Origin: FEN-1297 sp963843605
Lineage (GTDB): Bacteria > Bacteroidota > Ignavibacteria > Ignavibacteriales > Ignavibacteriaceae
Assembly (NCBI GenBank): GCA_963843605.1
Contig: CAWJLA010000001.1
Coordinates: forward strand, 930,001 to 994,000
DNA: 64,000 nt
Direction of reading: 5' to 3'
Of this stretch, positions 26,134 through 34,214 are shown piece after piece (the first letter of the stretch is position 1; every line of letters begins with the position of its first letter). The notes beneath the pieces were generated by a model, which was not told the DNA's origin, did no database searches, and saw nothing but the letters and a program-made list of their open reading frames with translations. Both the position numbers and the translations under genes were made by a program.

Positions 26134-28182
26134 ATGAATATTTTAAATAAAAAATTTATTGGTACTTTGGCTGTAATAATTTCAGCCTTATTTCTTATTC
26201 CGGGCAGTACTTATGGCAAAACACATAATGATGAAATAAACCGGAATGATATGGATACTACGGTAAGCCCCGCAACCGACTTCTTTGAATATGCTAACGG
26301 AAATTGGATGAAAAATACTCCAATACCTGCAGCTTATTCAGGCTGGGGATCGTTTTTTGTCCTTCGCGATCAGAACCTTGATAAGCTGAAGACTATCTTA
26401 GCAGAGGTTGAAAAAAATAAAAATGCGGAAAAAGGAAGCAGCGAACAGCTTGTCGGAGATTTTTATTATACCGGTATAGATTCCGCAAAGATTGAGGAGG
26501 ACGGCTACAAACCTATTCAAAAAGATCTTGATGCAGTAAATGCAATTACTTCTCTTAAAGATTTTTACAAAGAATTAGTCGACGTACAGCTCGGTTATTC
26601 CAATCCCCTCTTTTATTTCGGCTCCGGAGCAGATGCTAAAAACAGTGAAATGAATATAGGACAATTGTACCAAAGCGGATTAGGTTTGCCCGACCGAGAT
26701 TATTATTTAAAGGATGACAGCAGCACGGCTTCAATCCGTGAAAGATACAAATCTCTCATAAAAAATTCGTTCGAACTGGTAGGAGTAAGCTCCGAACAGG
26801 CTTCAAAGAATGCCGAAAATATCTTATCGCTTGAAACACAGCTTGCTAAAGCTTCAATGTCTAGAACCGAGGAACGGGATCCGAAAAAAATCTATCATAA
26901 AATGACCGTTAAAGAATTAACAGGTCTGGCTCCTGATTTTGAATGGAATAATTATTTTGAAATATTAGGCGTTACAAACCCCGGCGATATAAATGTTGCC
27001 CAGCCTGAATTCGTAAAAGAAATTAACAATGTTATAAAGTCTACGCCGTTATCTACTTTAAAAGAATATCTTCAGTGGAATATCATACATTCCGCAAGCC
27101 CATATTTAAGCAACTCGTTTGTAGAAGCTAATTTTAATTTCTACGGAAAATTGCTTAACGGAACAAAACAAATGCAGGTAAGATGGAAAAGAGTTTTGGG
27201 CACCGTTAACGGAACAATAGGAATGGAGCTGGGAAAACTTTTTGTTAAAAAATATTTTCCTCCCTATGCTAAAAAACGTGCGCTGGAAATGGTTCACAAC
27301 CTTATGGCATCGCTTAAAACAAGGATCGAAAACCTTGAATGGATGAGCCCGGAGACAAAAAAAGAAGCAGTAGATAAATTGGCTGCTTTCACCGTTAAGA
27401 TCGGTTACCCGGATAAATGGAAAAGTTATAAGGGTCTTGATATAAATAAGGATTCCTATTTCGGCAATGTATTAAGATCTTCAATCTTCAACACAAAAAA
27501 AGACCTTGCCAAGATCGGGAAACCTGTTGATAAAACCGAATGGGGAATGACTCCTCAAACAGTTAATGCTTATTATAATCCGCAGAATAACGAAATTGTT
27601 TTCCCGGCCGGCATACTGCAGCCCCCGTTCTTTGATCCTAATGCCGATGATGCAATTAACTACGGCGGTATCGGGGCGGTAATCGGGCATGAGATGACTC
27701 ACGGTTTTGACGATGAAGGAAGACAGTACGATGCTAAAGGTAACATGAAAGACTGGTGGACAAAACAGGACGAAGATAAATTCAATACGAGAGCTCAGAG
27801 AATTATCGATCAGTTCGACAGCTATGTTGCGGTAGATACTCTGCACGTAAACGGTAGATTAACCGAAGGAGAAAACATAGCCGATTTGGGCGGAATAAAT
27901 GTGGCTTTCGATGCATTTATGAAAACAAAAGAATACAAAGAAAATAAACCGATTGCAGGTTTTACTCCTGAACAGAGATTTTTCTTATCGTTCGCAAATA
28001 TTTGGAAAATAAAAAACAGACCCGAAAGATTAAGACTCAGATTAAAAATTGATCCTCATTCACCGGAGCATTACAGGGTAGACGGTCCGTTGAGTAATAC
28101 GCCAGCATTCTGGAAAGCATTCAAAGTAAAACCGGGTGATCCGATGAGAAGGTCAGGCGATAAATTAGTAAATATTTGGTAA
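26134..28182 (+). CDS. M13 family (neprilysin/PepO-like) metallopeptidase
   Basis: 682 residues with a signal peptide (1-~28, ending STYGK). The M13_N domain follows (FFEYANGNWMKNTPIPAAYS). The C-terminal catalytic domain has NAYYNPQNNEIVFPAGILQP, zinc motif GHEMTHGFDDEG (HExxH) and GENIADLGGINVAF supplying the third zinc ligand Glu. It cleaves short peptides in the periplasm or at the cell surface. The usual C-terminal Cys-x-x-Trp of the eukaryotic enzymes is reduced to a terminal Trp, as in bacterial members. Monocistronic, followed by a hairpin at 28192. Confidence 0.93.
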   Translation: MNILNKKFIGTLAVIISALFLIPGSTYGKTHNDEINRNDMDTTVSPATDFFEYANGNWMKNTPIPAAYSGWGSFFVLRDQNLDKLKTILAEVEKNKNAEKGSSEQLVGDFYYTGIDSAKIEEDGYKPIQKDLDAVNAITSLKDFYKELVDVQLGYSNPLFYFGSGADAKNSEMNIGQLYQSGLGLPDRDYYLKDDSSTASIRERYKSLIKNSFELVGVSSEQASKNAENILSLETQLAKASMSRTEERDPKKIYHKMTVKELTGLAPDFEWNNYFEILGVTNPGDINVAQPEFVKEINNVIKSTPLSTLKEYLQWNIIHSASPYLSNSFVEANFNFYGKLLNGTKQMQVRWKRVLGTVNGTIGMELGKLFVKKYFPPYAKKRALEMVHNLMASLKTRIENLEWMSPETKKEAVDKLAAFTVKIGYPDKWKSYKGLDINKDSYFGNVLRSSIFNTKKDLAKIGKPVDKTEWGMTPQTVNAYYNPQNNEIVFPAGILQPPFFDPNADDAINYGGIGAVIGHEMTHGFDDEGRQYDAKGNMKDWWTKQDEDKFNTRAQRIIDQFDSYVAVDTLHVNGRLTEGENIADLGGINVAFDAFMKTKEYKENKPIAGFTPEQRFFLSFANIWKIKNRPERLRLRLKIDPHSPEHYRVDGPLSNTPAFWKAFKVKPGDPMRRSGDKLVNIW

Positions 28183-28191
28183 AATGATTTT

Positions 28192-28248
28192 AAGGTATAT
28201 GGTATAGAGGTAAAAATAAAATGTGAAATACCTTTATACCATATCCTT
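28192..28248. terminator. Long imperfect hairpin after the M13 gene
   Basis: The arms at 28192-28212 (AAGGTATATGGTATAGAGGT) and 28229-28248 are complementary over about 20 bases with few mismatches, with a 16-base loop. It is followed by AATTATTTAATT, not a pure T-run. Either a terminator or a palindromic repeat related to those at 46-124 and 14963-15067. Confidence 0.5.
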
Positions 28249-28549
28249 AATTATTTAATTGTTAAATGGTTCTTTTGCTTAAATTAATAGAATCTTTTAT
28301 TTCTGAAAACATTTTAACAATAAGACAATTAATCAATTAGACTTCGATAAACAAATCATCAGCCCTACATATTTAGTCAATTCTTAATAACATCTTTAAC
28401 TGCTTCACAATAAAAATCTTATAGTGATTTCGGCGACTTCAGCGAGTATTATTTTTTTGTAATGTTACAACGCAAAAATTTTATGCTGAACTGTAAGTTT
28501 GGCAGCAATAAATTAATTTATTTCTTACGATAATTTCGGAGGTGAAAAA
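28249..28549. other. Leader region of the first heme-porin gene
   Basis: 300 bases of AT-rich DNA without a coding signal. The only clear element is the ribosome site CGGAGGTG just before ATG 28550. No promoter boxes stand out. Confidence 0.45.
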
Positions 28550-29890
28550 ATGTCCTTAAAAGGATTGAAAATAGAAGTTGTTACTATTTTGATGGGGATA
28601 ATGGTGTTAGCATTGAGTAATGTATCTTATTCTATTCCTAGTTTTGCCAGACAGACAAACCTTCCGTGCAGTTCGTGCCATTATGTATACCCGGAATTGA
28701 CGCCTTTCGGCAGGTTATTCAAATTAAACGGGTACACCATGACGGGTATTGCTACCATACAATCCACTTATAAGGAAGATAATACAAATTTAAAGATTCT
28801 TAACATGCTTCCTCTTTCGGCAATGATACAAGGTTCATATAATAGAGTTGCCAAAGATGTACCCGGAGTTCAAAATGATGCGATGGAGTTCCCTCAACAG
28901 TTCAGTATTTTTGTTGCCGGTGAGATTTCCCCGAATTTCGGTTCTTTTATTCAAATTACTTACGATGACCAAAGCGGAAGTTTCGCTTTGGATAACACCG
29001 ATTTAAGATTTGCCGATCATACAACACTTGCAGATAACGATTTGCTTTATGGACTGACATTAAACAACGGTCCTACGGTTCAGGATGTATGGAATTCTAC
29101 ATCCGCATGGGGATTCCCTTTTGCTTCTTCTGCTGTAGCTCCTACTCCTGCTGCAGGCACTTTAATTGACGGAGCATTAGCGGGTAATGTTACGGGACTC
29201 GGCGCATACGCATTATATGACAATCTTATATATGGTGAGATCAGTTTTTATCGCTCCACGCCGCAGGGAGGTCCGTTTCCGGCGGATGCTTCCTCCATAA
29301 ATACAATTCACAGCTTTTCTCCTTATTGGCGATTAGCACTGCAGAAGCAGTGGGAAACTCAATATCTGGAAATAGGAACATACGGGTTGGCATCCCAGAT
29401 TTATCCGACAGGAATTACCGGAACTAGAGATAAATATACAGACATCGGTTTTGATGCACAATATGAAGCAACTATAGGTACCGGAACATTAATTGCCCAC
29501 TCAACCTATATTGCTGAAAAACAAAATCTTGATGCAACATACGAGGCCGGCGGAACAACAAATCCATCAAATAATCTGAATACTTTTAAAATAGACTGCG
29601 GATATGATCTTCCGGCAGGCTATGCATTTACATTAGGATTTTTTAATACAGCCGGAGACGTTAATCCAGCTATGTATTCTCCGTCGGCAATTGACGGAAG
29701 CAGAACAGGCAAACCGGATAGCAACGGCTTAATTGCTCAAATAAGCTATTTGCCATGGCTTAATACTCAGTTTACTCTACAATATGTAGCATACAATAAA
29801 TTCAACGGGGCCTCTTCAAATTACGACGGCAGCGGAAGGAACGCTTCGGATAACAATACCCTGTACGTAGTAGGCTGGGTTGTATTTTAA
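28550..29890 (+). CDS. Cyc2-like outer membrane monoheme cytochrome-porin, copy 1
   Basis: 446 residues. A signal peptide (1-~28) is followed at once by SFARQTNLPCSSCHYVYPEL, with one c-heme site CSSCH (C40, C43, H44), and TPFGRLFKLNGYTMTG. The rest shows alternating amphipathic strands and ends in VVGWVVF, a terminal aromatic typical of outer-membrane barrels. A single N-terminal heme plugged onto a barrel is the layout of Cyc2, the outer-membrane Fe(II) oxidase of neutrophilic iron oxidisers. Membership of Cyc2 proper is unproven. A small cytochrome gene follows after 32 bases. A very similar copy starts at 34215. Role in exchanging electrons with an external partner is inferred. Confidence 0.75.
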   Translation: MSLKGLKIEVVTILMGIMVLALSNVSYSIPSFARQTNLPCSSCHYVYPELTPFGRLFKLNGYTMTGIATIQSTYKEDNTNLKILNMLPLSAMIQGSYNRVAKDVPGVQNDAMEFPQQFSIFVAGEISPNFGSFIQITYDDQSGSFALDNTDLRFADHTTLADNDLLYGLTLNNGPTVQDVWNSTSAWGFPFASSAVAPTPAAGTLIDGALAGNVTGLGAYALYDNLIYGEISFYRSTPQGGPFPADASSINTIHSFSPYWRLALQKQWETQYLEIGTYGLASQIYPTGITGTRDKYTDIGFDAQYEATIGTGTLIAHSTYIAEKQNLDATYEAGGTTNPSNNLNTFKIDCGYDLPAGYAFTLGFFNTAGDVNPAMYSPSAIDGSRTGKPDSNGLIAQISYLPWLNTQFTLQYVAYNKFNGASSNYDGSGRNASDNNTLYVVGWVVF

Positions 29891-29922
29891 TTATAAATTC
29901 AAACAAACTGAACGGAGAAAAT

Positions 29923-30396
29923 ATGAAAATAATAATCGGAAGTTTTGCAATGCTTGCATTTCTATTCTTTACATTGAATGCAACCGATGCAAAAGTTAAT
30001 TACGGAAATAACAGCGTCAAAATTGATTCTACGGCGGCAAAGGATACGGGTAAAATGAAAGAAAATATCGGCATCGGGCCGATTAAAGAACTTAAACTGG
30101 GTGCGATTGACGAAAAACTTGTGAAAGAAGGTAAAAACATCTTCAACAGCAAATGTATGGCCTGCCACAGACTTGATACTAAGTTAGTCGGCCCCCCTTT
30201 AAGAAATATTACCAAGCAGCAATCGCCGGTATATATAATGAACTATCTGCTCAACACTACTGAAATGCAGAAGAAAGAACCCCAATTGAAGAAATTAATA
30301 AAGGAATATAACGGTGTAGTAATGCCCGATCAGGGATTGAATAAAAAACAGGCAAGATCTGCTTTGGAGTATTTAAGATCTGTTGCAAAGAAATAA
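29923..30396 (+). CDS. Periplasmic monoheme c-type cytochrome, partner of heme-porin copy 1
   Basis: 157 residues: signal peptide (1-23), a linker, then NIGIGPIKELKLG (48-60) and the class I cytochrome fold with CMACH (C78, C81, H82). The probable axial Met is in VVMPDQGLN. A conserved middle block MNYLLNTTEMQKKEP is shared with the cytochromes at 30642 and 35636. It would shuttle electrons in the periplasm between the outer-membrane heme-porin and inner-membrane complexes. Same transcript as the heme-porin; a strong terminator follows. Confidence 0.88.
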   Translation: MKIIIGSFAMLAFLFFTLNATDAKVNYGNNSVKIDSTAAKDTGKMKENIGIGPIKELKLGAIDEKLVKEGKNIFNSKCMACHRLDTKLVGPPLRNITKQQSPVYIMNYLLNTTEMQKKEPQLKKLIKEYNGVVMPDQGLNKKQARSALEYLRSVAKK

Positions 30397-30410
30397 TTTT
30401 TCCGACAATG

Positions 30411-30440
30411 AAAAAGCGGTTTGTATGAACCGCTTTTTTA
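30411..30440 (+). terminator. Rho-independent terminator
   Basis: AAAAAGCGGTT-TGTATG-AACCGCTTTTTT, an 11-base stem with a U-run, 15 bases after the cytochrome stop. It closes the first heme-porin/cytochrome unit. Confidence 0.9.
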
Positions 30441-30641
30441 TTATAACCGGTTGAGAGATCTCACATTGCTTTTAATGCAACTTAAATATTCTTGCCTCCC
30501 TTTGCGTAAATAAGTATAATTAGGCTTAAAAAATTCCGCAAAGATTTTATTTTTTACTTTTTATTTGTCCTAATATCGAAATAAACCGTTCGTTATAAAC
30601 CATTTAATAAAAATTTATTTGCCTGTTAATAGGAGAAAATA

Positions 30642-31175
30642 ATGAAATTAAAATTGTTCATTGCTCTATTAATTTCTATAGCTTTTTTGAATATCTCTTG
30701 TGCCGATCATAAATTTGAACATGATACGCAACCGGCACCTGATACATCTGAGCAGCCGGTGGCCGAAAAACAACCGGCAAAACCTGATATGCAAACGACT
30801 CAAGAGTCCGAACCTTCCGCTGAAAAATCAAAATATCAGTTTCCTGATGATAACGGTATTGGTCCCGTCAAGGAAGTATCTGTCGGTACGATAGACCCGA
30901 AGCTTGTAGCCCTAGGTAAAAAAATATTTAATTCTAAATGTGTTGCCTGCCATCAGCTGGACAGCAGGTTGGTCGGTCCGCCTCTTAGAAACATAACGAA
31001 GAAAAATACTCCCGTATTTATAATGAATTATCTTTTAAATACGTCCGAAATGCAGAAAAAAGATCCGATACTGATTAAACTGGTGGATGAATATAAAGTT
31101 GTTATGCCCGATCAACAACTCAGCAAACAGGACGCACGGTCAGTACTGGAATACTTCCGTTCGGTTGAAAAATAA
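30642..31175 (+). CDS. Lipoprotein monoheme c-type cytochrome
   Basis: 177 residues. The signal ends in a lipobox (LNISC, lipidated C20). A Pro/Glu/Gln-rich spacer (~25-65) leads to NGIGPVKEVSVG and the heme site CVACH (C100, C103, H104). VGPPLRNITKKNTP and MNYLLNTSEMQKKDP are nearly the same as in the neighbouring cytochromes, and VVMPDQQLS holds the probable Met ligand. The lipid anchor and flexible spacer suggest a cytochrome tethered to a membrane face, able to reach across part of the periplasm. RBS AGGAG upstream; own transcription unit after the terminator at 30411. Confidence 0.88.
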   Translation: MKLKLFIALLISIAFLNISCADHKFEHDTQPAPDTSEQPVAEKQPAKPDMQTTQESEPSAEKSKYQFPDDNGIGPVKEVSVGTIDPKLVALGKKIFNSKCVACHQLDSRLVGPPLRNITKKNTPVFIMNYLLNTSEMQKKDPILIKLVDEYKVVMPDQQLSKQDARSVLEYFRSVEK

Positions 31176-31284
31176 ATTACCTTTTCTGTTCTTGTTGATC
31201 TATTTATTTGGATGATGGTGCCGGGATAAAATGTTTAATTTTTCTCTATCTTAAATTTTCGCATAAATAATAAAGTGAGGTACT

Positions 31285-32481
31285 ATGATTAGTGATAAAT
31301 CGGCGTTTAAGTTTCTTCCGTTAATGGGCGTTTTTTTAATAATAAACTTTTCTTACGGAATGTCAGTAACTAATTCTTCTCTCTCTGTGAGAACAGAGAA
31401 AACCGTACTTTCTTCAAGAAATAATGTTACGGAACAGAAAGCCGGAAAAAGCGACTCAGGGAAAACAGCAGGAGAATTTTATAAAAACGTAAAAGTATTA
31501 AAAAATATACCTGCCGATAGGCTTCTTCCTACGATGCACTTCATAGAAGCGGGTGTAGGAATGAATTGCGGAAGCTGCCACGTTAGAGACCGCGAAAAAG
31601 GCTGGCAGTTCGACAAAGATGACAAACCCGAAAAAAGAAAAGCCCGTAAAATGATTGAAATGATGGAGGCAATTAATAAAAACTCTTTCAAAGGACATCA
31701 AGAAGTAACGTGTTTTACATGTCACCGGGGACAACCTGATCCGCAGAAAATTCCCGCAGTACAGACATTGGCTTCTATGCAGGAATCTAAAGAAAAAGAA
31801 AAATCGGATGACGAAGTTATAAACGTGCCGAACAGATTAAATACTGCCGGTGAAATAATAAATAAATATGTTGCCCTAATCGGCGGTAAAGATAGTTATA
31901 AGAAAATTACTTCGCTTAAATACGAAGGTACTGTTGATAATAACGGAAGAGAAGCATCGGTTATAATTTTAAAGAAGGCACCTAATTTTTATTCTTATTC
32001 GGTAAAAACCAACATGGGTGAAATGACTAGAGGGTATAACGGTGAAACGGCATGGGAAAATGCAAGATGGGGTGCCAGAGAATTGAAAGGCGATGACCTA
32101 GAAGAGATGAAACTTGAAGCCGAGTTTTACGCTCCGGTTGAAATGGAAAAAATATATTCCGGTTTAAAACTAAATGATGTATCTGTTGTAAACGGAGATA
32201 CCGTATATGTAGTTGACGGCAGAGCTTCGGAACACCGAAATATCAGATTATATTTCAGTACCAAGACCGGTCTTTTGATAAGACAGGTAATTTTAAATAT
32301 GACACCGCTCGGAAATTTACCTGTCGAAACCGATTTTAAGGATTACAGAAAAGTAGACGGGATATTAATGCCGTTTGAAATTCACAGAGCAAATTATGAA
32401 AACGTTGAGAATATAAAATTCGACAATATTTCATCTAATCCTTCGGTTGAAAATTCTATTTTCGACATGCCAAAGAAATAG
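31285..32481 (+). CDS. Reaction-centre-type diheme cytochrome c with C-terminal lipoprotein-carrier-like domain
   Basis: 398 residues. After a signal segment (~8-26), a CytoC_RC-like region carries two c-heme sites, CGSCH (C95-H99) and CFTCH (C143-H147). Between them lies the Met-rich helix KARKMIEMMEAINKNSF, as in the tetraheme subunit of photosynthetic reaction centres but with half the hemes. From ~195 on a beta-rich domain (EIINKYVALIGGKDSYKKI, then GLLIRQVILNMTPLGNLPVE and KVDGILMPFEIHRANYE) resembles LolA/outer-membrane-lipoprotein-sorting folds. Such proteins occur in non-phototrophs. No photosystem gene is present. It probably passes electrons in the periplasm. Confidence 0.82.
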   Translation: MISDKSAFKFLPLMGVFLIINFSYGMSVTNSSLSVRTEKTVLSSRNNVTEQKAGKSDSGKTAGEFYKNVKVLKNIPADRLLPTMHFIEAGVGMNCGSCHVRDREKGWQFDKDDKPEKRKARKMIEMMEAINKNSFKGHQEVTCFTCHRGQPDPQKIPAVQTLASMQESKEKEKSDDEVINVPNRLNTAGEIINKYVALIGGKDSYKKITSLKYEGTVDNNGREASVIILKKAPNFYSYSVKTNMGEMTRGYNGETAWENARWGARELKGDDLEEMKLEAEFYAPVEMEKIYSGLKLNDVSVVNGDTVYVVDGRASEHRNIRLYFSTKTGLLIRQVILNMTPLGNLPVETDFKDYRKVDGILMPFEIHRANYENVENIKFDNISSNPSVENSIFDMPKK

Positions 32482-33065
32482 AAAAATACCGGCTGTGCAA
32501 AATTGATGCTTATAAGTACATTAATTAATACAGCCGGTTTATTATTTTTTCTCCGTAATAATTTGGAAGAAGACGGGTTTATATTTGTCGACAGTGCACC
32601 AATGCGGGCTATAATCATTCCTCATATCTGTCTAAAAGAAATTATCTCAACTAAAAAAATATACACAAGAAAAGCAATTTGAATCAGCATTGTTCCATTA
32701 ATAATGCTCGATTCAACCGCCGTAAGTACATGCAGTGATTTATTCCATAACGTAAATGAGAGCGAAGTATTTATTACCGCGAGCCAGGCTATATATAAAA
32801 AATTCGTTGTTCTAATTGCCGGAAATGGTTCCCATATAATTCCGGCAGCCATAAGAAGCAATGATCCGGTGCCCATACTTATTACGGTGACGGTTATTAC
32901 CGATAGTTTTCCGTCTCTGTTTATATTTCTACCCAGTATTGCCGATCCTGCATTTGATAGAATACCCAAGAACATGATGGCTATTCCCAACAGATAATCA
33001 TTTAAAAATCCGGGAGGGAAAAATACACAACCACTCCTATTAAAAACAAAGCTATACCCTTCCAC
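32394..33065 (-). pseudogene. EamA family transporter, C-terminal half (frameshift and in-frame stop)
   Basis: Downstream half of a broken EamA gene. The restored frame reads FFPPGFLNDYLLGIAIMFLG, then GSLLLMAAGIIWEPFPAIRT, LYIAWLAVINTSLSFTLWNK and TAVESSIINGTMLIQIAFLV, all regular second-repeat helices. It then reaches a TGA at 32624-32622 right after EIISFRQI. The same frame continues GMIIARIGALSTNIN, which is the expected last helix, before running into the neighbouring cytochrome gene. The last helix is therefore cut off. Not likely to give a working transporter. Confidence 0.65.
32488..32551 (+). terminator. Terminator-like inverted repeat after the diheme cytochrome
   Basis: ACCGGCTGT (32488-32496) pairs with ACAGCCGGT (32530-32538), followed by TTATTATTTTTT. 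The loop is long (33 bases), but the stem plus T-run fits termination of the rightward gene ending at 32481. Confidence 0.6.
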
Positions 33066-33538
33066 TGCGACTTTGACGGGATTTCTTTCAGCAGAAAGAT
33101 GCCTCCCACAGCAACCAGTACCGGGGTGAAATTCAGCAGCAAACTTACGGCAACGGACGGTAATAATTTAAGCCCTAAGTATTGTGTCCCCTGCCTTAAA
33201 CTATAAAATAAAATGCCAAGTAAAAATAATTTGACCAAATCGTCTTTCTTTAATGATTTTATTTCCTTCGCATTTGCCCTTATAAATAAGAAAGGCAATA
33301 ATACTATTGTTGCTATTAAATATCTTAATCCGGCAAAAGTAAGAGGGGGTATATCTTTTAATCCCTTTTTTATTATAACAAAAGAAGTTGACCACAAAAA
33401 AGTTACTAGGAGCCCTGGAATTATTGCTCTTATTTTGCGGTTATTCAAGCAGAATTTAATGAAAGTATTGAAAGACAAAATTGATCTGGCGATTAATTTA
33501 TACAGATATTTTGCGATAAATATAACCCTAAGACCCAA
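33002..33538 (-). CDS. EamA (DMT) transporter, N-terminal half (frameshifted)
   Basis: First EamA repeat: IPGLLVTFLWSTSFVIIKKG then FAGLRYLIATIVLLPFLFI, GILFYSLRQGTQYLGLKLLP and LLLNFTPVLVAVGGIFLLKE, five helices of a drug/metabolite exporter. The frame ends at GVVVYFSLPDF. Adding one base to the five-base A-run (plus 33019-33023) joins it to the second half as YFFPPGFLND. The real start is probably a TTG near 33448 (NNRKIRAIIPG); the extra residues from 33538 do not look like EamA. Gene oriented against the surrounding cytochrome genes. Confidence 0.65.
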   Translation of the reverse strand: MGLRVIFIAKYLYKLIARSILSFNTFIKFCLNNRKIRAIIPGLLVTFLWSTSFVIIKKGLKDIPPLTFAGLRYLIATIVLLPFLFIRANAKEIKSLKKDDLVKLFLLGILFYSLRQGTQYLGLKLLPSVAVSLLLNFTPVLVAVGGIFLLKEIPSKSQWKGIALFLIGVVVYFSLPDF

Positions 33539-34214
33539 AAAATCATATTAATATTTGGCCGAATAATTTCGGTTGTAATTATTCCGATAGTTAATAACTT
33601 CAAAAAAGAAATTTCACTTCCGTGTCTATTTTTTTCAAACTTATTTACTTCAATTAGGACAAACTGCTCACCCGGAAAGTTTCCCATGTATGAAAAGGAC
33701 GGAATTCTCAATTCCCAATAAATGGAAATAAGAAAAATATTTATTTGATTATTGCTTATTAGTAGACAAATGATGTTGGAACAATTATTGTTGCGACTTC
33801 AATGCTGGTTGCTATTTAAACTGAAAAGTTTTGAAGGCATTACGGAAGATATTACTAATTCGCCTTGAGCATTTGTTATTAAGGCTGATCTTTAACTTGT
33901 AAGCAATAAGTTATATTGATGCTATTAATTCTGCTTGTTCGCTTGTTTACCAAAGGGGAACAAATGTGGAAAGAACAACTATAATTAGTGCTAAAAGGGA
34001 GTTAGAAAAGTTTCTATCAAGCTGCGGAAATTAGTTATACCTTTCTGTTTCGAGCCGTTGTTATTACTGAGTAGATCTCAAATAATACCGGCAGCATATC
34101 TTTCATTTATTAGTAATGAAAACATTACTGACATAGAGAAAGAGCTATCTAATCTTGATCGTTTATTTTAATAATTAATAGATATAATTCTTAAATATTT
34201 ACGGAGGTTCACTA
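33539..34214. other. Intergenic, possibly decayed DNA, no gene recognised
   Basis: 676 bases between the broken EamA gene and the second heme-porin. Short readings with many stops are present on both strands, including a minus-strand stretch at 33493-33711. None resembles a family I know. The only firm signal is ACGGAGGT, the ribosome site of the gene at 34215. Confidence 0.5.

Noticed and set aside
31285..32481. Evidence for phototrophy from the reaction-centre-type cytochrome.
   Set aside because: Only half the usual heme sites, an extra unrelated domain, and no reaction-centre or pigment gene nearby; such proteins are known in non-phototrophs.
33493..33711. A 72-residue minus-strand reading upstream of the EamA fragment.
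   Set aside because: No recognisable domain, no ribosome site, and it overlaps the EamA N-terminal region; likely chance.
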